From: Paraburkholderia ultramafica
GTDB lineage: Bacteria; Pseudomonadota; Gammaproteobacteria; Burkholderiales; Burkholderiaceae
Assembly (NCBI RefSeq): GCF_902859915.1
Contig: NZ_CADIKK010000033.1
Coordinates: 28,332-92,331 of the forward strand
Length of the DNA stretch: 64,000 nucleotides
Reading direction: 5' to 3'
The stretch's first letter is position 1, and each line of letters opens with the position of its first letter. Below are positions 17,589 to 24,602 of the stretch, piece after piece. The notes under the pieces are model-generated. The model was given only the letters and a program-made list of their open reading frames with translations, was not told where the DNA came from and searched no databases. The translations under genes were made by a program, and so were the position numbers.

Positions 17589-17798
17589 TTATCCTTCTGC
17601 GCGCTTGGCGCGAACGTACGCGATAATTTGTCGCCGGCACTCGTCGGGTGGCAACCGTTCAGCCTCGAAGCGATCGAAGAGAGCCTTTTCCTCTGCGCTG
17701 AGATAAATCCCTTCGCATGCAAGGGAAGCTTCGCCGGCCTCGCGGCGACGTTTTGTGGCGGCCAATTCTTCGTCGGTCAGTAGATGCAACTCGGGCAT
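17589..17798 (-). CDS. VbhA-like Fic antitoxin
   Basis: The 69-residue protein contains SLACEG, which fits the inhibitory (S/T)xxxE(G/N) motif of Fic antitoxins: the Glu would contact the second Arg of the Fic motif. The following helices (SAEEKALFDRFEAERLPPDE) match the C-terminal part of the VbhA family. ATG 17798 has GGAGG upstream. It precedes the toxin by 14 bases, giving the normal antitoxin-toxin order. A near-perfect 20-bp inverted repeat overlaps its ribosome site and may be the operator. Confidence 0.75.
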   Translation of the reverse strand: MPELHLLTDEELAATKRRREAGEASLACEGIYLSAEEKALFDRFEAERLPPDECRRQIIAYVRAKRAEG

Positions 17799-17799
17799 G

Positions 17800-17859
17800 A
17801 AAACCTCCACTTTTGTCCCTCTGTAATTAGCACAGTTTGGGGGCAAAAGTGAAGGTTTT
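17800..17859. repeat. 20-bp inverted repeat at the Fic operon promoter
   Basis: AAAACCTCCACTTTTGTCCC (17800-17819) is matched in inverted orientation by 17840-17859 at 18 of 20 positions, with a 20-base centre. The left arm includes the antitoxin ribosome site. It may be an operator for autoregulation or an mRNA hairpin that sequesters the ribosome site. Confidence 0.55.
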
Positions 17860-17959
17860 TACCAGTCGATGCGCTCCGGCCGGTTCGCAGGCTGACACGA
17901 ACACGGCTCGTCAAACTATTGCCAACCGATTTCAATCCGGCCTATGGAAATCCACTCAA

Positions 17960-18307
17960 TTAGATTTTCTGCATATGACTGATAAAGCGCCGCAGTCCGT
18001 CGAAACGTGGTCTCGACGGCTCATTTTGCGGGCTCGCTACTTCCTGCGATGCGAGGGGAGGACCCAACCGCAAACCCGCCAGTTCCATTTCGGCACGGTC
18101 CTTCGGATGTGACCAGTCCATAAAGTGGGATTCGCCCATGGCGCGCGCCAGATCATTTTGCATTTTCGCACGCCGCTGCTCGCTCTTTTCCGCCTCGATC
18201 AAATGGTAAAAGTCGAAATAATGCTTCCGGTAAAAATCCGGTCGCAGGCAGCACGACTCTACATAATTCCATAAATTTTCGTCATTTTGTTTTTTAAAGT
18301 TTGACAT
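17960..18307 (-). CDS. Hypothetical protein
   Basis: The product has 115 residues, with an aromatic N-terminal half (NLWNYVESCCLRPDFYRKHY, then FDFYHLIEAEKSEQRRAKM) and a more polar C-terminal half. There is no clear ribosome site before ATG 18307. No membrane segment, signal peptide or known motif is visible. It lies upstream of the Fic operon on the same strand, separated by the inverted repeat. I do not recognise it, and it may be spurious. Confidence 0.35.
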   Translation of the reverse strand: MSNFKKQNDENLWNYVESCCLRPDFYRKHYFDFYHLIEAEKSEQRRAKMQNDLARAMGESHFMDWSHPKDRAEMELAGLRLGPPLASQEVASPQNEPSRPRFDGLRRFISHMQKI

Positions 18308-18495
18308 CGCTGAATCCCGGCAATTTTGTTTTTATGTCCTTAGCTTATAACCAAATCCATGAAAATATGAAAATAAAAATCTCGCGGATCTGATTTTAGA
18401 GGTAATGGTTAATTTTCAATAAGTAACACTATATGGCTTTTATGTTACGAGGATTTTAAGGGATTTTCAGGATATAGAGCATGATATGGTGGGAC

Positions 18496-18720
18496 ATGAC
18501 TGAAATTACAAACCAGCTGATGTACGAAGTCTTGATGTCCATACAGCCTCAAGTCGCTCTTACCCGTGAAGATGTGGTAAGTATCAAAGCCCGCTTGACC
18601 TCGATTGACTCGCGCTTGGGGATTGTTCACACGGACATGTCGTTGCTGTCAGACCGCATGGACAGGCTGGAAAGTCAAATGGACAGAGTGACTACGCGCT
18701 TAAATCTGACAGACGCTTAA
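18496..18720 (+). CDS. Small coiled-coil hypothetical protein
   Basis: ATG 18496 (MTEITNQLMYEVLMSIQ) follows GGTGGGA at suitable spacing. The 74-residue product is a continuous amphipathic helix with heptad spacing (SDRMDRLESQMDRVTTRLNL). Small proteins of this kind are common orphan genes in alphaproteobacterial genomes, often with no known role. It is flanked by AT-rich sequence (18310-18480) and ends 4 bases from the convergent frame at 18717-18911. Confidence 0.55.
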   Translation: MTEITNQLMYEVLMSIQPQVALTREDVVSIKARLTSIDSRLGIVHTDMSLLSDRMDRLESQMDRVTTRLNLTDA

Positions 18721-18911
18721 CTCGCCAAGCTTTTCAGCCGGTTGATTACCCGTCGATAAACTCTCTGGCACGCCTCGCGTAACACGCGCACGCGACTGGT
18801 CACCTCGCGGGCCGCGGCGGCGAATTGCTCGAGCAACGAAACGGGTTCCTCTCTTCCCCTGCCAGGCCCTACCCACGGGCCTGCAGGGTAGTCATCGCGA
18901 TGATCGGCCAC
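18717..18911 (-). CDS. Possible small gene overlapping the relaxase stop
   Basis: A 64-residue frame begins at ATG 18911, 20 bases inside the relaxase 3' end in a different frame, and may be translated by coupling. The product is basic and helical (LLEQFAAAAREVTSRVRVLR). The Fic gene, whose 3' end is homologous, has no equivalent frame. Support is weak. Confidence 0.3.
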   Translation of the reverse strand: MADHRDDYPAGPWVGPGRGREEPVSLLEQFAAAAREVTSRVRVLREACQRVYRRVINRLKSLAS

Positions 18912-20646
18912 CTCGATGGCGGCTTCGATCCGCTTTCCTTTCTACTTGCCTCTCTTTGAATTGTCGTTCCCGCTCCTGGTTCGCGGCGATACGGGCGGCT
19001 TTAGCGTCGGTCATTTCGCCCGCGGCCGCCTCTCCGCCGGTCTGCTGCCCCTCGCCGCGCCGCGCCGGCTGTTCCTTCAGCTGCTGCTCCCGCTGCCTCT
19101 CCTGGGCCTCTATAAGCCGTACTCGCTCCTCACGCAACTCGTTGGCGCGCTCTGTGAAGGCTCGGGCACGTTCTTCATCTTGGAGGGCTTGCGGGCTGTC
19201 TTTTCGGCCCGTAATGACGCGGCTCATGCCTGCCAGGCGCTGGCTTGTGATCGCCATGTAGTCGTTGCCCTCGATTTCCTTGCGGAGTTCGAGCTCACGG
19301 CGTTTTTCGGGATCTTGTTCCGTGGAGATTTCCTTGGCGAGCTGCTGTTGTTGCTGGCGGAACATTGCATGTTCGCTCATCGCCGCGCGGGCCAAAGACG
19401 CGTAAGGGTCTTTGATGTCGTAATGGCGGAGCGCCTGCGCATAACGCGTCTGGGCGCTGTTGATGTCGCCTTCGCGGGCTTCAACGGACCGTCGACGGCG
19501 TTCTTCCTCGCGCTGTGCCTCGGCTTTTGCTTCTCGCTGCTGCGCCTCGAGATACGCCTGAGTATCCTGTTGGTGGCGCTCCATCTCCTCGATATAGGAC
19601 TTCTGCCGGGCCAATTGTTCTGCGGCCTGCTGCTCAAACGATGTGCGCGCCTGCTGTTGGCGATCTTCATCCTTGCGCACTTGCTCGGCCCGCGCGGTTT
19701 CTTCGCGCTGCTGTTTTTCGCGATCGGAATCCGCCTGCCGTCGTTCTTCATCTTTTCGGGCTTGTTCGACGCGCACAGCCTCTTCGCGGCGATGCTGCTC
19801 TTCCTTGGCCTCTTCCTGTCGGCGTTGATCGTCCTTGCGGGTCTGTTGAGCCCGCGCGGCCTTTTCCTGACGTTGCCGCTCTTTTGCGGCGTCGATTTCG
19901 AGTGCCAAGGCTTGGGCCTCCTGTTCCAACGCTAGCCTTTCGGCGTTGCGAGCCTGCGCTGCACGGCGGTCATCGCCAGCGTGCGAGTTTCGCCCTTCCC
20001 GTTCCATTTCCGTCGCGACAGAGCCTTGTTTAGGCTCCGGCTCCCGGTTGAGACCTCGATCGGCATAGCTGCGATGATCGACGGTTTCGGCAATGCCGTT
20101 TTGCGCGAGAACGCGGTTGACGGCGTCGGCCCAATGCTCGCGCCATGCTTCAAGTTGCGCGGTGTTGTTCCAGTCACGATTCTTGTTCCCAAAGCCGGCG
20201 CCGGTCAAGTTCCGCATCGTCAGCATGACGTGAGCATGATGATTTCGGTCATCGCCGCCGCGGTCGGGCGCATGCACCGAGAAATCCGCGATCATGCCTT
20301 GCGATACGAATTCCTCCGTCACAAACGTGCGCACCAGGTCGACGCGTTGCGCGTGGGTCAATTCATGCGGCAACGACAACTCGATGTCGCGGGCGAGCTG
20401 CGCGTCGCGGCGTTTTTCAACGCGCTCGACGGCGTTCCAGAGCTGTACCCGATCGCGCATCCATTCCGGCGCATCGTCGGGAGCGACGATCTCGGAATGC
20501 AGAACGCCGCGCTTCTTTCGGTAGTCCCAAACTTCGCCGAGACGTTCATCCTCGACGCGCGCGGCGGCCCGGTACGCAGCCGCGGCCGTCGCGCTGCGGC
20601 CAGCGGATCGGGAAATGACTTGGGCGGAAAAGCGATAGGTAGCCAC
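18892..20646 (-). CDS. MobQ (MobA/MobL) family relaxase
   Basis: I set the start at GTG 20646 (VATYRFSAQVISRSAGRS), since MobA/MobL proteins begin almost exactly with that strand. The reading frame stays open to 20958, but the extra residues come from the 84-bp repeats and the oriT. The relaxase domain spans residues 1 to about 200, with HAPDRGGDDRNHHAHVML as the metal-binding His motif. Residues about 230-560 are a very long charged coiled coil, unlike the helicase or primase extensions of larger relaxases. The last 40 residues are shared with the Fic toxin. It should nick the oriT at 20917-20928 and be exported through the T4SS. Confidence 0.8.
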   Translation of the reverse strand: MATYRFSAQVISRSAGRSATAAAAYRAAARVEDERLGEVWDYRKKRGVLHSEIVAPDDAPEWMRDRVQLWNAVERVEKRRDAQLARDIELSLPHELTHAQRVDLVRTFVTEEFVSQGMIADFSVHAPDRGGDDRNHHAHVMLTMRNLTGAGFGNKNRDWNNTAQLEAWREHWADAVNRVLAQNGIAETVDHRSYADRGLNREPEPKQGSVATEMEREGRNSHAGDDRRAAQARNAERLALEQEAQALALEIDAAKERQRQEKAARAQQTRKDDQRRQEEAKEEQHRREEAVRVEQARKDEERRQADSDREKQQREETARAEQVRKDEDRQQQARTSFEQQAAEQLARQKSYIEEMERHQQDTQAYLEAQQREAKAEAQREEERRRRSVEAREGDINSAQTRYAQALRHYDIKDPYASLARAAMSEHAMFRQQQQQLAKEISTEQDPEKRRELELRKEIEGNDYMAITSQRLAGMSRVITGRKDSPQALQDEERARAFTERANELREERVRLIEAQERQREQQLKEQPARRGEGQQTGGEAAAGEMTDAKAARIAANQERERQFKERQVERKADRSRHRGGRSSR

Positions 20647-20702
20647 GCCGGTCAACCAACGGGAGGAAAATGCAAAGCGGGCAGCGCCGTGAAAAAGGTC
20701 GC

Positions 20703-20870
20703 GCATCCAACCCGCGCAGGGTTGGTCAGGGTCAAGGGGCAGGAACGTCCCTTGTCGAAGGTGCAGGGGCGCGACAGCCCGTGCCGGCATCCAATCCGCG
20801 CAGGGTTGGTCAGGGTCGAGGGGCAGGAACTCCCCTCGTCGTGGATGCAAGGGCGCGACAGCCCGTGCCC
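20703..20870. repeat. Two tandem 84-bp repeats beside oriT
   Basis: Units at 20703-20786 and 20787-20870 agree at most positions (about 87% by eye). Both contain CGCGCAGGGTTGGTCAGGGT and GCGCGACAGCCCGTGCC. They separate the relaxase start from the candidate nic site. They may bind the relaxosome accessory protein, or may encode a structured RNA; the sequence alone does not decide. Confidence 0.7.
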
Positions 20871-20898
20871 ATGTGCAGAAGCGGAGCTTTTGCCGCGC

Positions 20899-20928
20899 AC
20901 GTTGCGTAGCAATGTATAAGCGCGCACT
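20899..20928 (+). other. oriT: Candidate oriT (MobQ type): hairpin plus nic-like site
   Basis: ACGTTGC (20899-20905), loop GTA, GCAATGT (20909-20915) forms a 7-bp stem with one G-T pair. One base later comes TAAGCGCGCACT (20917-20928), which matches 10 of 12 positions of the RSF1010/MobQ nic consensus TAAGTGCGCCCT. Hairpin followed directly by nic is the arrangement known for this family. It lies between the relaxase and the divergent accessory gene at 21079. Confidence 0.55.
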
Positions 20929-21078
20929 TCGTGGGTCTCCATCGCCAGCTCCAGCCAAGTCGCAAACGCCAATTCTGGGTTGTATTTGACTCCCGAATCA
21001 CCCTAAATACAAGCAACTTCCCACCTATATCCGGCAACTGTCCGGAAAATTCGTCGACTCGCCACAGGATGTTCTAAG

Positions 21079-21453
21079 ATGGTCAATACACGCTTTGATT
21101 ACCGGACTGCGACCGTGATCCAACGCCCCTCCTCCGCCCGCAGAGCAGCACTCGAGAAACGTCAGGAAGAAATCAGGAAAAAGCTCGCGGACATGGACGC
21201 TCGTGAGCGCGCGGTGCAACGAAAGCTCGATACAAGGCGGAAAATTATCGTTGGGGCAGCGGTGCTAGGCCGCGCGGGCCTCGACCCGCAATTTGCGGCT
21301 CAACTCCGTCAGCTGCTCGATGAGGCCGTGAAGGAGCAAGTCAATCGGGCGGTTATCCAGGATCTGCTCGAGCCGACGACACCACGTTCAGAACCCGCCA
21401 TGTCAACTGCATCGGACTCGCAAACAGCAGTTTCTCCGGCCCCTGGCCCGTAA
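21079..21453 (+). CDS. Mobilisation accessory protein (TraC/TraD-like)
   Basis: The 124-residue protein is divergent from the MobQ relaxase across the candidate oriT, the usual place for a relaxosome accessory gene. Residues about 15-55 form a charged coiled coil (ALEKRQEEIRKKLADMDARE), then a hydrophobic helix (KIIVGAAVLGRAG) and a QLRQLLDEAV helix, a build seen in small mobilisation proteins of MobQ systems. The C-terminal 25 residues are polar and disordered. The function is inferred mainly from position and architecture. Confidence 0.55.
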   Translation: MVNTRFDYRTATVIQRPSSARRAALEKRQEEIRKKLADMDARERAVQRKLDTRRKIIVGAAVLGRAGLDPQFAAQLRQLLDEAVKEQVNRAVIQDLLEPTTPRSEPAMSTASDSQTAVSPAPGP

Positions 21454-21512
21454 GCCGGAGGATGGCACTTCGTGCCATGCGAGAGGGACCAGCCCCTCTC
21501 GCGCTCTCCCCG

Positions 21513-21699
21513 GAGTACTTCAACAAGGAAATCGTGAGCTTTTTGTTTCGTGTGCGAAATTTGTTGGACGAACCCGGGCATCACCGTACCGGCTGGGAGA
21601 TTGACGAACAGCTTCTTCCACGGGTTCGCCACTTGCTAGGGGCCTTCAACCGGCCTCTCGGTCTCAGACTCTCCTGGGAGTATTTCATCAAGGAAATCG
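21513..21699 (+). repeat. Diverged tandem repeat containing the GAGTATTT..AAGGAAAT motif
   Basis: Two related stretches start with GAGTACTTCAACAAGGAAAT (21513) and GAGTATTTCATCAAGGAAAT (21678). The sequence after each stays recognisably similar for roughly 100 bases. The same motif occurs exactly in two more places (23921 minus strand and 37970), so this is part of a dispersed repeat family. A reading frame crosses it but also runs through a terminator, so I do not call a gene here. Confidence 0.5.
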
Positions 21700-21788
21700 G
21701 CTCGATTTTTTGTTTCCTCACGCGCGAATTTCGAGTTAGCATCGGTCTTACGGTACAGGCTGGAGAGCCGATGACCGTCAAGGAAATG

Positions 21789-21821
21789 GAGCCGATACGC
21801 CGTGCGCGTATCGGCTCTTTT
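21789..21821 (+). terminator. Rho-independent terminator
   Basis: GAGCCGATACGC (21789-21800), loop CGTGC, GCGTATCGGCTC (21806-21817), then TTTT: a perfect 12-bp stem with a T run. It probably ends the transcript of the mobilisation accessory gene. Confidence 0.8.
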
Positions 21822-21827
21822 CAGCTT

Positions 21828-22157
21828 ATGAACCCGCGCACCTATGGGCTGGCTTGGCGCCGCGAATTGAGCTACAACCGGCGCATGAGTAGCTTTCAAG
21901 AAAACAAACAAAAAACGATGGCCGAGGAGCTGGCCGGGCTCTCGGAACAGAGCCTCGCAAATCTCGGAATCGGGATAGAGATCTGCATGATCGTGGCGAA
22001 GGCCCGGATGAGCCAAAACGAGGCGGACCTGGCGTTTGCACGCGAGGTGATGCGACGGCTATTTGAATCTTGCCAGGGCGACGAGCTGAGGGTCGCTGCG
22101 TATCAGGACTGGATTCGGCGCGGCTATTTTGGGTACTACCCGGATACGCTCATTTGA
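21828..22157 (+). CDS. Hypothetical protein
   Basis: The frame is open from 21462, but the upstream part crosses a tandem repeat and a terminator, so I place the start after the terminator, at 21828 (MNPRTYGLAWRREL) or 21885 (MSSFQENKQKTM). The product is helical, with MAEELAGLSEQSLANLGIGI and a C-terminal IRRGYFGYYPDTL. I recognise no domain. Codon use in the C-terminal 90 residues looks native. Confidence 0.4.
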   Translation: MNPRTYGLAWRRELSYNRRMSSFQENKQKTMAEELAGLSEQSLANLGIGIEICMIVAKARMSQNEADLAFAREVMRRLFESCQGDELRVAAYQDWIRRGYFGYYPDTLI

Positions 22158-22191
22158 GTTTCATTTTCCGAGCGCTGTGTGGTTGCCTAAA

Positions 22192-22956
22192 TCATGCGCG
22201 GCTTGGATCGAAGCCCGGCGCTGGGTTGTCGGCTCGGCGAGCGCGCGACTTGGCCTTACGGCTGCGCATTCGCGCTTCGTACTTTGAATTGTGCCGATAG
22301 ACATCGCGGCGGCTGTATTGAGGCGGAGGCGTGTAGCTGCTGCTGGTAGAGCCTCTCTCCAGCTTGCGGCCGAAAATGGCGGCCTGGGCGATGGTCGGCG
22401 CGACGCTGTGCCCGTTGCGACACGAGATAGCCTGAACGCAGCTGAGCCGATGGTGCACGATGTCGCCGCACAGGCGGCACATGGCTTGGTAGCTGTCGGG
22501 AGGCGTCATGCCAGCCATGCTTATCTCGAGAGATTTCAGTAGCTTTGGCGTGTCGACGAGCGTGATTGGCGCCGTCGCCGCATAGGCCTCAGCATCGCGC
22601 GTAAAGCCGCGCGTGGTCACGTAGTAGCCGGAGATCGCATTGGCGGTCAGGATCGCGTCGTGAAGCTGCTTAACCTGCGTTAGCGACGTCGCGTTCCTGT
22701 GGCTTGGCAGAGCGCAAGCCACGACGTATTTCTGACCGTTCTTCCGGGTCAGCATGTAGACAGTCGTTTCGGAGGTCAGCAGCTCATGGCCGAGCCGTTC
22801 GAGCATCGTCCCTACGACGGCGCGGAATTGCTGTCCTGAGAGGAACTGCAGGGATTCCAAAGTCGGCACGACTGCCGCGGACATTCGGGCGGTTTCCTGC
22901 ATTCGCAACTGGTCGGCGGCCTGAGCGAAGTTTATGGGTAAAGCTGGGCTATTCAT
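22192..22956 (-). CDS. Mrr-like restriction endonuclease-fold protein, active site altered
   Basis: Residues about 35-145 follow the Mrr_cat layout (LSGQQFRAVVGTMLERLGHE, then TSLTQVKQLHDAI, ISGYYVTTRGFTRDA, ITLVDTPKLLKSL). At the strand where active enzymes have QxK, this protein reads YVVACALPSH, so the Gln and Lys appear to be Ala and Ala. A Cys/His cluster follows (CRLCGDIVHHRLSCVQAISC), probably a zinc site, and the basic tail ends in RSRKAKSRARR. It may bind rather than cut DNA. Plasmids often carry similar proteins near the replication region. ATG 22956 has only a weak upstream GGA. Confidence 0.55.
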   Translation of the reverse strand: MNSPALPINFAQAADQLRMQETARMSAAVVPTLESLQFLSGQQFRAVVGTMLERLGHELLTSETTVYMLTRKNGQKYVVACALPSHRNATSLTQVKQLHDAILTANAISGYYVTTRGFTRDAEAYAATAPITLVDTPKLLKSLEISMAGMTPPDSYQAMCRLCGDIVHHRLSCVQAISCRNGHSVAPTIAQAAIFGRKLERGSTSSSYTPPPQYSRRDVYRHNSKYEARMRSRKAKSRARRADNPAPGFDPSRA

Positions 22957-23408
22957 TCCGGCCGGATGGTAATCGGTGAAATCTCCCGTTTCAAGGCTGC
23001 ATATGGAATCGGGCGATTATTTTGATTTAACGCCTTCATCATGGACAAGATGGTGATCGCGGACGGTTTTCCCACCCTGGCAGAGGCGACGGCGGTTCAT
23101 CCCAAAGTCGCCGACATTTACGCTCGCTACGGCGTCGTGGCATTGCAGGGTATAGAACGATATAAGGCCCCTGCCCTACCTGAAACGGAGCACGCAGACT
23201 TCTGCGGATGGTCGCACGGTACAGGGCTGGATAGCCGTCGGCTGAGATTTTTCCATTTTTCCTGCCCGCTAGCCGATCCGGAAGGCTGTATTGATCGACG
23301 GCAAGCGTTCGTCGATTGCACGTCCCGAAATCAGCCGGAAGCGCTCTATCCGTTGGCACCGGGAAAGTCTCGGACCTCTCCGTGATCCGCCCGTGAAGCA
23401 TGCGATCT
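22957..23408. other. Region without a supported gene
   Basis: Frames exist on both strands (plus-strand frame at 23041-23385; minus-strand frame at 23039-23560), but each mixes plausible and implausible stretches and none has a ribosome site. It is best explained as the eroded 3' part of the minus-strand pseudogene that starts at 23869. Confidence 0.35.
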
Positions 23409-23869
23409 TCAAGGATGCCGGTGCGCCTTGGCGCCGACGTAAGCTGCATTTTTTGGCTGCGCCGTGTTTGGAAAGACCCCTTCATGTACCTGAGGCCATC
23501 GAGACCGCCAGTCGTCGTTATACGTGGCGCTCCACAACGACATGCGATCGGAGACGGCATCGAAATCTTGATCCAGCACGCCGTACCGGACGCGATGCGT
23601 CACGAGAGCATCTGCATTAATCTCCCAGCGCATTTCGACCGTGTATTCGGGAGCTGGTTGGGCGTGTCGACGAGGATCCAGTCGATCGCTTTGCTGCCGG
23701 CTTTGCGACAGGCGACGGCAAAATGTTTGTTTGGGTAAGGCCGGCGGGTGGTCAGCTCTTTCCCACCTCTGAGGAAAAGATCGAGGGGATCGATGCGTAA
23801 ATCGATAAGCTCGACGAAAGGCCCAGACTGATCGCAGGTGAAAAAACGCGGTGTGATGTGAATGAGCAT
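23409..23869 (-). pseudogene. Frameshifted unknown gene next to oriV
   Basis: ATG 23869 has a good GAAGGA ribosome site and begins MLIHITPRFFTCDQSGPFVE. The frame reads well through KAIDWILVDT (about 23665), then degrades and stops at 23600. In the next frame the sequence resumes as QPAPEYTVEMRWEINADALV and continues to RHP-stop at 23409. A single-base deletion near 23665 explains this. I do not recognise the family. The gene faces away from oriV. Confidence 0.4.
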
Positions 23870-23920
23870 CGTCGTCCTTCCGTCGCGGGTATATCTCACT
23901 TTCTCTGGCGCTACTGCCTG

Positions 23921-23943
23921 ATTTCCTTGTTCAAATACTCATC
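23921..23943 (-). repeat. Dispersed 23-bp repeat, copy 1
   Basis: On the minus strand this reads GAT followed by GAGTATTTGAACAAGGAAAT with overlap, 23 bases identical to 37970-37992. Related, less exact copies are at 21513 and 21678. Confidence 0.7.
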
Positions 23944-23975
23944 CATCGTCTGACATATGTGCTGCGTCTGGAAAA

Positions 23976-24602
23976 TTATCCACAGGCAAAGACAATGTTA
24001 TAGATGTTAGAGATAGAGTTACACGAATCGATCCTTCTATCAGGTCGTTGATTAAAAAAGGAAAATCTTCTCCGAATCGGTCTAGGTGGTGGGTAATAAC
24101 ACGAAAACAGGTGGGTAATAACACGAATGATGGTGGGTGATAACACGATGGCCGTTCCTCCCTCCGGGACGGACTTATCCACAGCTTCTGGTATGTCGGA
24201 GCGGAGCTAGTGGTGGGTAATAACACGAAAAGTCGTTGACTCGGTGGGTGATAACACGAATAATCCGGTCCGTGGTGGGTGATAACACGAATCGGGACGT
24301 CGGCACCTTGGTGGGGCCGGGCGAGGAAGAAACCAACCGGCGGGCTCTAAGGGGCGGAACACCCGGGATGGCGAGAGCTGGTGGGCGATAACACGAAAAA
24401 CGAACCTACCGTGAGTTGCGTTTCAGTTCTACGACGAGGCCGAGTTTGGGCAGGCGGTGGGTGATAACACGAAAGCGGGTGGGTAATAACACGAAAGATG
24501 CGTCGGGAAGTTTCCGGGTCAGCTGCATGCAGGACTGACTGATCACAAGGGGAGCGAACAGCAGAAACAGGACGGGCGAGAGATGGTGGGTGATAACACG
24601 AA
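23976..24602 (+). other. oriV: Replication origin oriV: two DnaA boxes and ten iterons
   Basis: Two perfect DnaA boxes (TTATCCACA) lie at 23976-23984 and 24175-24183. Ten 18-bp direct repeats, consensus GGTGGGTRATAACACGAA, start at 24088, 24110, 24132, 24212, 24243, 24274, 24380, 24456, 24478 and 24585. Only the copies at 24132 (last base) and 24380 (GGGCG) deviate. Spacing is 22 bp in the first three and in the 24456/24478 pair, and 31 bp for the 24212/24243/24274 set, so most are on a few helical faces. The last iteron overlaps the start of repA. Confidence 0.9.

Noticed and set aside
18916..19935. Plus-strand frame of about 339 codons opposite the MobQ relaxase
   Set aside because: It is a hydrophobic shadow of the charged coiled-coil coding sequence on the minus strand.
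20647..20958. Relaxase start at 20958
   Set aside because: The added residues are encoded by the 84-bp tandem repeats and the nic-like site, and MobQ relaxases begin at the strand encoded from 20646.
21462..21827. N-terminal extension of the gene ending at 22157
   Set aside because: It runs across a diverged tandem repeat and a perfect terminator hairpin, so a later start is more likely.
23041..23385. Plus-strand gene beginning MDKMVIADGFPT
   Set aside because: No ribosome site, and the second half loses protein-like composition. The opposite strand explains the region better as a decayed gene.
24088..24602. Possible CRISPR array
   Set aside because: The repeats are 18 bp with short, partly constant spacing, lie beside repA and DnaA boxes and have no cas genes, so they are iterons.
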